DNA from: Burkholderia pyrrocinia
GTDB taxonomy: Bacteria > Pseudomonadota > Gammaproteobacteria > Burkholderiales > Burkholderiaceae
Direction of reading: 5' to 3'
DNA length: 64,000 bases
Assembly (NCBI RefSeq): GCF_001028665.1
Contig: NZ_CP011503.1
Location: forward strand, 744,001-808,000
This document shows, in pieces, positions 1 to 8,742 of this stretch (the stretch's first letter is position 1; each line of letters begins with the position of its first letter). The position numbers and the translations under genes are program-made. The notes under the pieces are model-generated. The model was not told the origin of the DNA, did no database searches, and saw nothing but the letters and a program-made list of their open reading frames with translations.

Positions 1-36
1 CGATCGGCGTCGCCGATATCCCGCTTTTTCACCATC

Positions 37-723
37 ATGCTCGATCACCTCATCTGCGACTGCGACGGCGTGCTCGTCGACAGCGAAGTCATCGCCGACC
101 GCGTACTGCTTGAAACGCTGACCGCCACCTTCCCGCACATCGATTTCGAAGCCGCCGCGAAGTCGGCGTTCGGCCAGCAGACGTCGCGTTTCCTGTCGGG
201 GCTCGAATCCCGCTTCGGGGTCGAGATGCCGGCCAACTTCATCGAGACCGTCGAGCACAACATCGAGATCGCGCTGGCGCAATCGCTCGCGCCGATCACC
301 GGCGTGCGCGACGCACTGCTGAAGGTCAGCCTGCCGGCCGCCGTCGTGTCCAACAGCCGGCTCGTGCGCGTGCGCAACTCGCTGAAGCGCGCGTCGCTCA
401 CCGAGATCTTCGGCGAGCGCGTGTTCAGTTCCGAGCAGGTATCGCGGCCGAAGCCCTACCCCGACGTCTACCTGCATGCGGCGCACACGCTCGGCGTGGC
501 GCCGGCGCGCTGCATCGTCGTCGAGGACAGCGTATCGGGGTTGAATGCCGCACGCGCGGCAGGAATGAAGACGATCGCATTCGTCGGCGCGAGCCACATC
601 CCGGACAACTATGCGGACGCGCTGCGCGCGATGGGCATCACGCGAATCATGCGCAGGATGGACGAACTGCCGGCGCTCGTCGAAGCCGGCATGCGCGGCG
701 AATTCGGCGACGTGCAGTCCTGA
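37..723 (+). CDS. HAD-superfamily phosphatase (YieH/beta-phosphoglucomutase-like)
   Basis: This is a 228-residue haloacid-dehalogenase hydrolase. The nucleophile motif DCDGVLVDSE gives D8 and D10; motif II is VVSNSR (S105-S107), motif III is KPYPDVY (K139) and motif IV is VVEDSVSGLNAA (E163, D164). The cap is the small helical kind found between motifs I and II. The family includes YieH (6-phosphogluconate phosphatase), phosphoglycolate phosphatases and beta-phosphoglucomutases, and the substrate cannot be read from sequence. It is probably cytoplasmic, since no signal peptide is seen. It converges on ribB and shows no operon partner inside the window; whatever lies upstream is outside it. 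Confidence 0.85.
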   Translation: MLDHLICDCDGVLVDSEVIADRVLLETLTATFPHIDFEAAAKSAFGQQTSRFLSGLESRFGVEMPANFIETVEHNIEIALAQSLAPITGVRDALLKVSLPAAVVSNSRLVRVRNSLKRASLTEIFGERVFSSEQVSRPKPYPDVYLHAAHTLGVAPARCIVVEDSVSGLNAARAAGMKTIAFVGASHIPDNYADALRAMGITRIMRRMDELPALVEAGMRGEFGDVQS

Positions 724-734
724 CTTTCATTCAG

Positions 735-755
735 GCCGGGTCAGGCCGACCCGGC
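735..755. terminator. Stem-loop after the HAD gene
   Basis: Arms GCCGGGTC and GACCCGGC form a perfect 8-bp stem with a 5-nt loop, 12 nt after the HAD stop codon. No T-run follows on either strand, so it is either a weak terminator or an RNA 3'-end stabiliser. Confidence 0.4.
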
Positions 756-783
756 GTGTGATGGTTCACGCACGCCAGGTCAA

Positions 784-801
784 GGGCGCGCGAACGCGCC
801 C
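784..801 (-). terminator. Stem-loop downstream of ribB
   Basis: GGGCGCG and CGCGCCC form a perfect 7-bp stem. On the minus strand the loop is TTCG, a stable tetraloop sequence. It lies 13 nt past the ribB stop codon. Only two T residues follow, so intrinsic termination is plausible but not strong. Confidence 0.45.
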
Positions 802-814
802 GCTCATGCCACCC

Positions 815-1525
815 TCAAGCCGGTTCGCAGCAACGCTCGCGCGCAGCCGCCAGCGCCTCGCGGAATTCGACGAGTTCCGCGATCGTCAGCATCGGCAACC
901 CGTGCTGTTGCGCGAAACGCTCGACGTCGTCGCCGCGCGTCATCGTGCCGTCCGGATTCATCAGCTCGCACAGCACGCCGGCCGGCTTCAGGCCCGCGAG
1001 GATCGACAGGTCGACCGTACCTTCGGTGTGACCGCGGCGCGCCAGCACGCCGCCTGGTTGCGCACGCAACGGAAACACGTGGCCCGGACGCACGATGTCG
1101 TGCGGCTTCGCATTGTCTGCGATCGCCGCGCGGATCGTCGTCACGCGGTCGGCCGCCGATACGCCCGTATGCACGCCTTCGCGCGCCTCGATCGAGACGG
1201 TGAACGCGGTGCCGTTGCGGCTCTCGTTGGTCTGCACCATCGGCGGCAGTTCGAGCGCGCGCACCGTGTCGTCGGTCAGGCACAGGCACACGATGCCGCT
1301 GCACTCGCGGATCAGCAGCGCCATCGTCTCGGGCGTGATGCGCTCGGCGGCGACGATCAGGTCGGCCTCGTTCTCGCGGTCGTGATCATCCTGCAGCACG
1401 ACCGCGCGGCCTGCGCGCATCGCTTCGAGCGCAGCGGCAATGCGCGGCGGCACCGGTTCGGAATCCAGCAACGGGAGATCGGCAAAGGCGTCGGCGGGTG
1501 CCGACGAAACGGACATCAAGGACAT
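815..1525 (-). CDS. ribB: 3,4-dihydroxy-2-butanone 4-phosphate synthase
   Basis: RibB converts ribulose 5-phosphate to 3,4-dihydroxy-2-butanone 4-phosphate and formate, supplying the xylene-ring carbons of riboflavin. The 236-residue protein has the acidic metal/substrate loop [11 protein letters not shown] (residues 46-56), RPGHVF (H149) and the RRGHTEG motif (H165). It is a RibB-only protein without the GTP cyclohydrolase II half seen in RibBA fusions. I chose the ATG at 1525 because AGGAG at 1534-1538 sits 8 nt upstream. The frame stays open to 1612, but that longer start lies inside the riboswitch expression platform. Expression should be controlled by the FMN riboswitch just upstream. 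Confidence 0.95.
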   Translation of the reverse strand: MSLMSVSSAPADAFADLPLLDSEPVPPRIAAALEAMRAGRAVVLQDDHDRENEADLIVAAERITPETMALLIRECSGIVCLCLTDDTVRALELPPMVQTNESRNGTAFTVSIEAREGVHTGVSAADRVTTIRAAIADNAKPHDIVRPGHVFPLRAQPGGVLARRGHTEGTVDLSILAGLKPAGVLCELMNPDGTMTRGDDVERFAQQHGLPMLTIAELVEFREALAAARERCCEPA

Positions 1526-1599
1526 GTGAAACGCTCCTCGCAAATACGATTTGGGCGAAAAACGTTTCAGGGCATTGCAAACAGACAGAACGACAACCC

Positions 1600-1620
1600 G
1601 CTTCGCACGCATCGCGAAGC
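1600..1620 (-). promoter_or_regulatory. Candidate expression-platform hairpin of the FMN riboswitch
   Basis: GCTTCGC and GCGAAGC form a 7-bp stem with a 7-nt loop. On the minus strand it is followed by a T-rich stretch (GGGTTGTCGTTCTGTCTGTT). It lies between the riboswitch aptamer and the ribB ribosome-binding site, the expected place for an attenuator. The T-run is interrupted, so the terminator call is tentative. Confidence 0.4.
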
Positions 1621-1646
1621 GGCCCTGGCGGACATGACTATCTGCA

Positions 1647-1782
1647 CATCTTCTCTCATCCGGACTGTGACCGTCGGCTCTGGCATTCGACCAGATCTGC
1701 TGACCCCGCGCGGTTGCGCGGGCGCTCGCGGGCTCGCCGGCTTACGCCAGCCTACCGCCGGTGGGGAATCTCGCCCCGCCCT
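1647..1782 (-). promoter_or_regulatory. FMN riboswitch (RFN element)
   Basis: On the minus strand the conserved RFN blocks occur in order: AGGGCGGGGCGAGATTCCCC, then ACCGGCGGT, GCCCGCGAGC, GATCTGGT, GCCGACGGTCA, and finally AGTCCGGATGAGAGAAGAT. These match the family consensus closely, including the 3' closing strand. FMN binding to this aptamer class represses riboflavin genes by termination or translational block. It stands about 120 nt ahead of the ribB start codon, so it is expected to shut ribB down when FMN is plentiful. Confidence 0.97.
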
Positions 1783-1978
1783 GAAGACGCACTGATTGCC
1801 GGATGGGGGCTGCCCATCAACGGCGGGCCAAGCATACAACAGCCGCGCACGTCGCGCAGCGAACCACACCTGAAACCTTACTGACGACTCCGTCTAACGG
1901 CATCGTCCAAACGGCCGACGGTCGCGCCGCGATCCCGCCCGATATGGGGACGGCAACCGCGCCGTGCGGCCCGCACGA
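1783..1978. other. Intergenic region upstream of the riboswitch
   Basis: This stretch lies between the riboswitch and the stop codon of the XRE gene, so it should contain the ribB promoter reading leftward. I cannot pick a convincing -35/-10 pair; TATGCT on the minus strand is the best -10-like hexamer. No small gene is evident. Confidence 0.3.
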
Positions 1979-2662
1979 TCAGCCGGCCGCGTGCGCCGCG
2001 TCAGGCACGAGCCAGCGCGGCGGCACTTCGGGGCTCACCGTCACGCGGAACGCGCGCGCTTCGCTGTCGCCCGGGTTGCGCAGGCTGTACGGCTGGTCGG
2101 CATCGAACACGATCGCGTCGCCGGTCGCGAGCAACTGGCGGCGGTCATGCACGCTGACTTCGAGCGTGCCCTCGCTGACGACGAGGTTGACCGTCGTGCC
2201 GGGCGCGCGGTGCGTGCCGGGCTCCGTATGCAGCGGTGCGATCCGCAACTCGTGGAACTCGGCCGCGGCCGGCTCGCCTTCCGGGTACAGCGCACGTGCC
2301 GAGAAACGGCCGTTCGAGCTGACGACGCGCGACGCGCGCTCGGCCGCCAGGTGCTCGAAACCGTTCACCGCATGGCGGCGCAGGAATGCGGCGACCGACA
2401 CCTTCAGCGCCGCGGCGATCTTGCAGAGCACCTTGATCGACGGCACGCTGCGCGCCGACTCGATCTGCGCGAGCATCGCGCGCGACACGCCGGACAGCCG
2501 CGCGAGCGCATCGAGCGACAGTTGCCGCTCGGCGCGCAACCGCGCGAGGTTCACGCCGACGACCTGCTCGAGAAGGTCGAGCGACGCGGACGTCCGCGCG
2601 TCGGCGGCATCGCCGGACTCGAAGGAGGACACATCGCGCACCAGCGCCAGGGGTGAAGACAT
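1979..2662 (-). CDS. XRE-family regulator with C-terminal cupin domain
   Basis: The 227-residue protein has an N-terminal Cro/C1-type helix-turn-helix at about residues 39-90 (LSGVSRAMLAQIESARSVPS is the classic core) and a small cupin barrel at about 145-210, including LHTEPGTHRAPGTTVNLVVS and ATGDAIVFDADQPYSLRNPG. This architecture (SutR/PuuR-like) usually describes a one-component regulator whose cupin senses a small ligand, often linked to amino acid, polyamine or sulfur use. The ligand and targets cannot be inferred here, because the neighbours are an unrelated ribB and a convergent-looking MFS locus. It is probably monocistronic. Confidence 0.88.
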   Translation of the reverse strand: MSSPLALVRDVSSFESGDAADARTSASLDLLEQVVGVNLARLRAERQLSLDALARLSGVSRAMLAQIESARSVPSIKVLCKIAAALKVSVAAFLRRHAVNGFEHLAAERASRVVSSNGRFSARALYPEGEPAAAEFHELRIAPLHTEPGTHRAPGTTVNLVVSEGTLEVSVHDRRQLLATGDAIVFDADQPYSLRNPGDSEARAFRVTVSPEVPPRWLVPDAAHAAG

Positions 2663-2894
2663 AGCATTGCCTCCGGGCCGCTGCGCGGCCCTGCGTATGG
2701 GGTAAGCCGGGATCGGAATCGGGTTGCGCCAGCAACGGCGCGTATCGAGACGCTATCACCCGACCTTGCGCGGGCAAACGAAGTTATCTTCACACCGTTA
2801 TCAGCATCGCGGAGGAATGCGTTTCTCGCGAACCTTTTCCTGCCGCTATGGCGTCGCTGTCACGTCACTATCGCGACGCTCATTACGCCACTCA

Positions 2895-4067
2895 TTACGC
2901 CGCCGGCGCCGCACCGCGTGCCGGCGCCCGCGCGTCGAGCCGCATTGCGAGCCACGTGACGACGAGCGCCGCGAACGTCACCGCGACGGCGACCCACGGC
3001 AGCGCATCGAGCGCGAAGCCGTGTTCCAGCGCGAGGCCGCCGAGCCACGCGCCGCCCGCATTGCCGACGTTGAACGCGCCGATATTGAGCGTCGACGCGA
3101 GATGCGGCGCGCTCGCGGCCTTCTCGACCACGCGCGCCTGCAGCGGCGGCACCGTCGCGAACGCGGCGATCCCCCACACGAATACGGTGACGGCGGCCGC
3201 GACCGGCAGGTGGCTCGTCTTCGCGAACACGGCCATCACCGCCATCAGCACGACGAGGATCGCGATCAGCGACGGCATCAGCGCGCGGTCGGCGAGCTTG
3301 CCCCCGATCGTATTGCCGATCGTCAGCCCCGCGCCGAACAGCACGAGGATCAGCGCGACCGAGCGCGGCGCGTAGCCCGACACGGTCTCGAGAATCGGCG
3401 CGATATACGTGAACACGACGAACACGCCGCCGAAGCCGAGCACCGTCATCAGCAGCGCGAGCCATACCTGCGGCTCCTTCAGCACGCGCACCTCGTGGCC
3501 CAGGCCGACCGGCCCGCTGTCGTGGCGGTTCGGCACCAGCGCGGCGACACCGCCGAGCGCCAGCACGCCGAGCGCGGCGACGATCCAGAACGACGCGCGC
3601 CAGCCGAGCAACTGGCCCACGAACGTGCCGAACGGCACGCCGAGCACATTCGACAGCGTGAGCCCCGTGAACATCAGCGCGATCGCGCTCGCCCGCTTGT
3701 CGGCCGGCACGAGCGACGCGGCGACCACCGCGCCGATCCCGAAGAACGAACCGTGCGCAAACGACGTGACGACGCGCGCGACCATCAGCATCGCGTAGCC
3801 GGACGCGGTGGCGCACAGCACGTTGCCGACGATGAAGATCGCCATCAGCAACTGCAGCGCGGCCTTGCGCGGCATGCGGCTCGTCAGCACCGCGAGCAGC
3901 GGCGCGCCGACCGCGACGCCTAGCGCGTAACCCGTGACGAGCAGGCCGGCCGACGGCAGCGACACGGCGAGATCGTGCGCGACTTCGGGCAGCAGGCCCA
4001 TGATGATGAATTCGGTGGTGCCGATGGCGAACGCGCTGATCGCGAGCGCCAGTAACGGAATGGGCAT
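2895..4067 (-). CDS. MFS exporter, AraJ/YdhP-like
   Basis: This 390-residue inner-membrane protein has about 12 hydrophobic segments. Its first segment carries ISAFAIGTTEFIIMGLLPEV, typical of the AraJ/YdhP/CmlA-like drug and sugar exporter subfamily. The loop after TM2 (LTSRMPRKAALQ) corresponds to the MFS motif A region. The frame is open to 4121, but the ATG at 4067 is preceded by GGAGA at a good distance (TCCGGAGAACGTC-ATG), so I start there. It is divergent from a LysR-type regulator, the usual arrangement for an inducible efflux pump and its regulator. The substrate is unknown. Confidence 0.88.
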   Translation of the reverse strand: MPIPLLALAISAFAIGTTEFIIMGLLPEVAHDLAVSLPSAGLLVTGYALGVAVGAPLLAVLTSRMPRKAALQLLMAIFIVGNVLCATASGYAMLMVARVVTSFAHGSFFGIGAVVAASLVPADKRASAIALMFTGLTLSNVLGVPFGTFVGQLLGWRASFWIVAALGVLALGGVAALVPNRHDSGPVGLGHEVRVLKEPQVWLALLMTVLGFGGVFVVFTYIAPILETVSGYAPRSVALILVLFGAGLTIGNTIGGKLADRALMPSLIAILVVLMAVMAVFAKTSHLPVAAAVTVFVWGIAAFATVPPLQARVVEKAASAPHLASTLNIGAFNVGNAGGAWLGGLALEHGFALDALPWVAVAVTFAALVVTWLAMRLDARAPARGAAPAA

Positions 4068-4152
4068 GACGTTCTCCGGAAGGCGGCGGACGCGGCGCCC
4101 GGTCGGTGCCGCACCGCACAAGAAGCGGGATGTGCGCGCATTGTCCCGAAGA

Positions 4153-4196
4153 CGCCTATATTTGATAATTGGCGTGGCATTTGAACCATTTTCAAA
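4153..4196. promoter_or_regulatory. Divergent MFS/lysR control region with inverted repeats
   Basis: This unusually AT-rich patch lies in the 146-bp gap between the two divergent starts. It holds TTTGAA-CCATT-TTCAAA (4180-4196, perfect 6-bp arms) and the outer pair CGCC (4153-4156) / GGCG (4171-4174) around TATATTTGATAATT. LysR proteins typically bind interrupted dyads overlapping their own promoter, so these are candidate operators. Confidence 0.4.
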
Positions 4197-4213
4197 AGAT
4201 TCTGGAAAATCGC

Positions 4214-5146
4214 ATGGATCGACTGGGCGACATCCGGCTGTTCGTCGAGGCGGCGGAACTGGGCAGCCTGTCCGCGGCCGGGCGCAAGCTGAACCTCACG
4301 CCGGCCGCCGCGAGCGCGCGCCTCGCAAAGCTCGAGGCGAAGACCGCTACACGGCTTTTCGAACGCTCGACGCGGCAGTTGCGGCTCACCGACGAGGGCC
4401 GGCTGTACCTGAACTGCTGCCGCCAGGCGCTGCAGGCGCTCGACGACGCGGACGCGATGCTGCAGGAAGGCCGCAACGTCGTCCGCGGCAAGGTCCGGCT
4501 GTCGTCGACGTCCGATTTCGGCCGCAACCAGTTGCTCGACTGGCTCGACGAATTCACGACGCGCCATCCGGACGTCACGTTCTCGCTGACGGCGTCCGAT
4601 TCGTCGTCGAACCTGTGGCAGGACGAGATCGACCTCGCGATCCGCTTCGCCGCGCCGCCCGACGGCGCGCTGATCGCCCGCCGGCTCGCGACGAACCGGC
4701 GCGTACTGTGCGCGGCGCCGTCGTTCGTCGAGCGCCACGGCATGCCGGCCGACCCGCACGATCTGGCCCGCTTTCCGTGCAACGTGATCACGATCGCGTC
4801 CGGGCCGATGAGCGTCTGGCACTTCACGCGCGGCGACGAGGTGCAGATCCACCGGGTGCCGGTCGCGACCGCGTTCGAGACCAACGACGGCGGCCTCACG
4901 CGCGAATGGACGCTGCGCGGCCACGGCATTGCGCTGAAATCGCTGTGGGACATCGCCGACGACGTCCGCGCGGGCCGGCTGCGCGTGCTGCGGCCCGACT
5001 GGAGGCACCAGGACGCGCCGCTTCATGCGATCTACCACAGCAAGCGCTACATGGCGCCGCGCGTACGCGTGCTGCTCGACTTTCTCGCCGAACGCTTCGC
5101 GCAAGAGGAAGCCGCGCTCGACGACCTGCTGAACGCGTGCCGCTGA
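4214..5146 (+). CDS. LysR-family transcriptional regulator
   Basis: This is a 310-residue LysR protein. The N-terminal winged helix-turn-helix (about residues 1-60; DRLGDIRLFVEAAELGSLSA, then LTPAAASARLAKLEAK) is followed by a substrate-binding domain (about 90-295). I start at the ATG at 4214, since MDRLGDIRLF is the standard LysR N-terminus; the frame runs in from 4169 with 15 extra residues that do not fit the family. It is divergent from the MFS exporter at 2895-4067, which is its most likely target. The inducer is unknown. Confidence 0.88.
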   Translation: MDRLGDIRLFVEAAELGSLSAAGRKLNLTPAAASARLAKLEAKTATRLFERSTRQLRLTDEGRLYLNCCRQALQALDDADAMLQEGRNVVRGKVRLSSTSDFGRNQLLDWLDEFTTRHPDVTFSLTASDSSSNLWQDEIDLAIRFAAPPDGALIARRLATNRRVLCAAPSFVERHGMPADPHDLARFPCNVITIASGPMSVWHFTRGDEVQIHRVPVATAFETNDGGLTREWTLRGHGIALKSLWDIADDVRAGRLRVLRPDWRHQDAPLHAIYHSKRYMAPRVRVLLDFLAERFAQEEAALDDLLNACR

Positions 5147-5240
5147 TGGCCAGCCAGCGCGCCGCCGTTCAAGGGTCGGAACGCGGCGATCGACGTCGCG
5201 CGGCCGCAACCCGCCGCCCGCCCGGGGCAGCGTGAAAAGC

Positions 5241-5246
5241 TATAAT
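5241..5246 (+). promoter_or_regulatory. Perfect -10 hexamer upstream of miaB
   Basis: TATAAT occurs 119 nt upstream of the miaB ATG. It is embedded in a GAAAAGC...GCTTTTC inverted repeat (about 5234-5269). No good -35 hexamer is visible at 16-18 nt, so this could be an activator-dependent or alternative-sigma promoter. Confidence 0.4.
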
Positions 5247-5364
5247 GGAAGGCTTTCCCGACGGCTTTTCATGCTTGATGCGCGCAACCTGCGTGCAGCG
5301 CACGGCCGTCCCGATTCACTCTTGACGACGCCCCCAGGTCAACCACTGCGAACGGCGAATCCCC

Positions 5365-6738
5365 ATGACCAAGAAAGTTTACGTAAAGACCTTCGGCTGC
5401 CAGATGAACGAGTACGACTCGGACAAGATGGTGGACGTGCTCAATGCCGCCGAAGGCCTCGAGAAGACCGACACGCCCGAAGACGCGGACATCATCCTGT
5501 TCAACACGTGCTCGGTGCGTGAAAAGGCGCAGGAGAAGGTGTTCTCCGATCTCGGCCGCGTGCGCGAGCTGAAGGAAGCGAAGCCCGGCCTGCTGATCGG
5601 CGTCGGCGGCTGCGTCGCGAGCCAGGAAGGCGCGTCGATCGTGTCGCGCGCGCCGTACGTCGACCTCGTGTTCGGCCCGCAGACGCTGCACCGCCTGCCG
5701 CAGATGATCGACGCGCGCCGCGCGAGCGGCCGCGCGCAGGTCGACATCACGTTCCCCGAAATCGAGAAGTTCGACCACCTGCCGCCCGCGCGCGTCGAGG
5801 GGCCGAGCGCGTTCGTATCGATCATGGAAGGCTGCTCGAAGTACTGCAGCTACTGCGTGGTGCCGTACACGCGCGGCGACGAAGTGTCGCGCCCGCTCGA
5901 CGACGTGCTGACCGAAGTGGCCGGCCTCGCCGACCAGGGCGTGCGCGAAGTCACGCTGCTCGGCCAGAACGTGAACGCGTATCGCGGCGCGCTGACGGCC
6001 GGCGCGGCCGAGATCGCCGATTTCGCGACGCTGATCGAATACGTCGCCGACATCCCCGGCATCGAGCGGATCCGCTACACGACGTCGCACCCGAAGGAAT
6101 TCACGCAGCGCCTGATCGACACCTACGCGAAGGTGCCGAAGCTCGTGAGCCACCTGCACCTGCCCGTCCAGCACGGCTCCGACCGCATCCTGATGGCGAT
6201 GAAGCGCGGCTATACGGTGCTCGAGTACAAATCGGTGATCCGCAAGCTGCGTGCGATCCGCCCCGACCTGTCGCTGTCGACCGACATGATCGTCGGCTTC
6301 CCCGGCGAGACCGAGGAGGATTTCGACAAGATGATGGCGCTCGTGCACGAGATGAGCTACGACACGAGCTTCTCGTTCATCTACAGCCCGCGCCCCGGCA
6401 CGCCGGCCGCGAACCTGCACGACGACACGCCGCGCGAAGTGAAGCTCAAACGCCTGCAACATCTGCAGGCGACCATCGAGGAAAACGTCGCGCGCATCAG
6501 CCAGTCGATGGTCGGGAAGGTCGAGCGGATCCTCGTCGAGGGCCCGTCGCGCAAGGACCCGAACGAACTCGCGGGCCGCACCGAGAACAACCGGGTCGTG
6601 AATTTCCCGGCGCCGCTCGCGTCGCACCCGCGCCTGATCGGCCAGATGATCGACGTGAAGATCAACCATGCGTACCCGCACTCGCTGCGCGGCGAGCTCG
6701 TGCTCGTCAGCGACGACGCGAGCGCGGCCACCCACTGA
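5365..6738 (+). CDS. miaB: tRNA-2-methylthio-N6-isopentenyladenosine synthase
   Basis: MiaB is a radical-SAM methylthiotransferase that adds a methylthio group to i6A37 of tRNAs reading UNN codons. The 457-residue protein has the N-terminal UPF0004 domain with cluster cysteines C12, C49 and C83. The radical-SAM motif GCSKYCSYC gives C157, C161 and C164. The C-terminal TRAM domain spans about residues 385-450. Length matches the family. It heads the miaB-phoH-ybeY-corC-lnt arrangement known from many proteobacteria, with 29 nt separating it from phoH. Confidence 0.96.
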   Translation: MTKKVYVKTFGCQMNEYDSDKMVDVLNAAEGLEKTDTPEDADIILFNTCSVREKAQEKVFSDLGRVRELKEAKPGLLIGVGGCVASQEGASIVSRAPYVDLVFGPQTLHRLPQMIDARRASGRAQVDITFPEIEKFDHLPPARVEGPSAFVSIMEGCSKYCSYCVVPYTRGDEVSRPLDDVLTEVAGLADQGVREVTLLGQNVNAYRGALTAGAAEIADFATLIEYVADIPGIERIRYTTSHPKEFTQRLIDTYAKVPKLVSHLHLPVQHGSDRILMAMKRGYTVLEYKSVIRKLRAIRPDLSLSTDMIVGFPGETEEDFDKMMALVHEMSYDTSFSFIYSPRPGTPAANLHDDTPREVKLKRLQHLQATIEENVARISQSMVGKVERILVEGPSRKDPNELAGRTENNRVVNFPAPLASHPRLIGQMIDVKINHAYPHSLRGELVLVSDDASAATH

Positions 6739-6767
6739 CCGACGCATCACCGGAGCCCGACGCCACT

Positions 6768-7811
6768 TTGAAGACCGCCCAACCCCTGGAATTCATCGCG
6801 CCGCGCGACGACAACGCGCGCCTCGCCAATCTCTGCGGCCCGCTCGACGAAAACCTGCGGCAGATCGAACAGGCACTCGACGTCACGCTCGCGCGGCGCG
6901 GCCACCGGATCACGATCCGCGGGCGCGGCGCCAAGCTCGCGCTCGCGGCGCTCGACAACTTCTACAACCGTGCGCGCGATCCGCTGTCGGTCGACGACAT
7001 CCAGCTCGCGCTGGTCGAAGTGCGCCACACCTCCGGCAACGGCCGCGAGAACACGCTCGACGTGCGCTTCCGCGGCGACCCCGACCATCCGTTCGACGAG
7101 CCTGTCGTGCAGCTCGACGACGAGGCGCTCGAAGAGCAGGGACCGAAGCTCTACACGCGGCGCGCCGACCTGCGCGGCCGCACGCCTGCGCAGCGCGAAT
7201 ACCTGAAGCAGATCCTGTCGCACGACGTCACGCTCGGCATCGGGCCGGCCGGCACCGGCAAGACCTACCTCGCGGTCGCGTGCGCGGTCGACGCGCTCGA
7301 GCGCGACCAGGTCAAGCGGATCGTGCTGACGCGCCCGGCCGTCGAGGCCGGCGAGCGGCTCGGCTTCCTGCCGGGCGACCTCGCGCAGAAGGTCGACCCG
7401 TACCTGCGTCCGCTGTACGACGCGCTGTACGACCTGCTCGGCTTCGACAAGACCGCGAAGATGTTCGAGCGCCAGATGATCGAGATCGCGCCGCTCGCGT
7501 ACATGCGCGGCCGCACGCTGAACCATGCGTTCATCATCCTCGACGAGGCGCAGAACACGACGCCCGAGCAGATGAAGATGTTCCTCACGCGGATCGGCTT
7601 CGGCTCGAAGGCGGTCGTGACCGGCGACACGAGCCAGGTCGACCTGCCGCGCGGCCACAAGAGCGGCCTCGTCGAGGCGCAGCAGGTACTCGGCGGCGTG
7701 CGCGGCATCGCGCTCACGCGCTTCACGAGCGCGGACGTCGTGCGCCATCCGCTCGTCGCGCGCATCGTCGAGGCGTACGACGAATTCCACGCGCAGCATC
7801 AGGACGGCTGA
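6768..7811 (+). CDS. ybeZ: PhoH-family ATPase (YbeZ)
   Basis: This 347-residue protein has a KH-like N-terminal domain and a C-terminal PhoH P-loop NTPase. Walker A is GPAGTGKT (159-166) and Walker B is FIILDEAQ (D259, E260). YbeZ-type proteins are RNA-associated ATPases that work with the endoribonuclease YbeY, encoded next door. The start is a TTG at 6768 with GGAG about 12 nt upstream; no ATG lies near. A strong terminator follows the gene, so ybeY is at least partly transcribed on its own. Confidence 0.92.
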   Translation: MKTAQPLEFIAPRDDNARLANLCGPLDENLRQIEQALDVTLARRGHRITIRGRGAKLALAALDNFYNRARDPLSVDDIQLALVEVRHTSGNGRENTLDVRFRGDPDHPFDEPVVQLDDEALEEQGPKLYTRRADLRGRTPAQREYLKQILSHDVTLGIGPAGTGKTYLAVACAVDALERDQVKRIVLTRPAVEAGERLGFLPGDLAQKVDPYLRPLYDALYDLLGFDKTAKMFERQMIEIAPLAYMRGRTLNHAFIILDEAQNTTPEQMKMFLTRIGFGSKAVVTGDTSQVDLPRGHKSGLVEAQQVLGGVRGIALTRFTSADVVRHPLVARIVEAYDEFHAQHQDG

Positions 7812-7848
7812 CCGGCCGGCGGCGCCCGCGCGCTGCCCCGGCATCCCG

Positions 7849-7883
7849 GCCCGGCCCGCCAGACGGCGCACCGGGCTTTTTTT
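7849..7883 (+). terminator. Intrinsic terminator after phoH
   Basis: GCCCGG (7849-7854) pairs with CCGGGC (7871-7876), with additional GCC/GGC pairing inside, and is followed directly by seven T residues (7877-7883). This is a canonical rho-independent terminator between phoH and ybeY. Confidence 0.85.
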
Positions 7884-7953
7884 CACCCGCGCGAATTCGG
7901 GTGCGATCGGCCGTTTGGTGTATCCTCAACGCGTCCCAATCGCCGCACGCGTC

Positions 7954-8730
7954 ATGAAATCCTCCCGTTCTCGCAAGTCCGGGCGCGCCCAGTCCGCCGC
8001 GCCCGAATCCCCCCGTCTTTCGCTGTTCGATGCGAAGGGCAAGGCCCGCACCGTCAACGCGCAGGGGCTGCGAATCGACTTCCCGGATGGCCGCAGCCTG
8101 ATGTTCGACCTGTCGGGCAGCTCGGGGGAAGCAGCCGTCGCGATCGTCGCGCAGCACAACGACCCGGCGATGCGCGCGAAGCTCGCGCTGCAGCCCGAGC
8201 ACTACGACAGCGTGACGCTGCACGTGGGCGCCGAGCCCGCGCCGCGCGAAGATGAAATCGAAGACGCATTGCGCGAGCCGGAACTCGACCTGTCCGTGCA
8301 GTACGGCGACGAAATCACGAGCGACGTGCGCAAGGCGCTGCCCAAGCGCAAGCTGATCGCCGAATGGATCGAGCCGGCGCTGTTCGCCGGCGCGCAGCTC
8401 ACCGTGCGCTTCGTCGGCGAAAACGAAGGCCGCACGCTGAACGCCGGCTACCGCCACAAGGACTACCCGACCAACGTGCTGACCTTCGCGTACGACGCGG
8501 CGCCCGACGGCACCGTGATCGGCGACCTGGTGCTGTGCTGCCCGGTCGTCGAGAAGGAAGCGCACGACCAGGGCAAGCCGCTCACGGCCCATTACGCGCA
8601 CCTGCTGGTGCACGGCGCGCTGCACGCGCAGGGCTACGACCACGAGACGAGCGACGAGGACGCGGCCGAAATGGAAGCGCTCGAAGTCGACATCCTCGCG
8701 AAGCTGGGCTTCCCGAATCCGTACCAGTAA
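7954..8730 (+). CDS. ybeY: Endoribonuclease YbeY with N-terminal extension
   Basis: YbeY is a zinc-dependent endoribonuclease needed for 16S rRNA 3'-end maturation and ribosome quality control. The zinc motif [11 protein letters not shown] is at residues 220-230 in the 258-residue form. The catalytic core of about 150 residues is C-terminal. The N-terminal part (about 100 residues, with [17 protein letters not shown] and YDSVTLHVG) is absent from the 155-residue E. coli protein and has alternating hydrophobic strands. Starts: ATG at 7954 (chosen), TTG at 7915, or ATG at 8170, which would give a 186-residue protein. None has a clear Shine-Dalgarno sequence, so the true start is open. Confidence 0.9.
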   Translation: MKSSRSRKSGRAQSAAPESPRLSLFDAKGKARTVNAQGLRIDFPDGRSLMFDLSGSSGEAAVAIVAQHNDPAMRAKLALQPEHYDSVTLHVGAEPAPREDEIEDALREPELDLSVQYGDEITSDVRKALPKRKLIAEWIEPALFAGAQLTVRFVGENEGRTLNAGYRHKDYPTNVLTFAYDAAPDGTVIGDLVLCCPVVEKEAHDQGKPLTAHYAHLLVHGALHAQGYDHETSDEDAAEMEALEVDILAKLGFPNPYQ

Positions 8731-8742
8731 GTCGGCCGCACG

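Noticed and set aside
1526..1612. A longer ribB start at 1612
   Set aside because: It lies in the riboswitch expression platform, has no Shine-Dalgarno sequence and adds residues not seen in the family; the start at 1525 has AGGAG.
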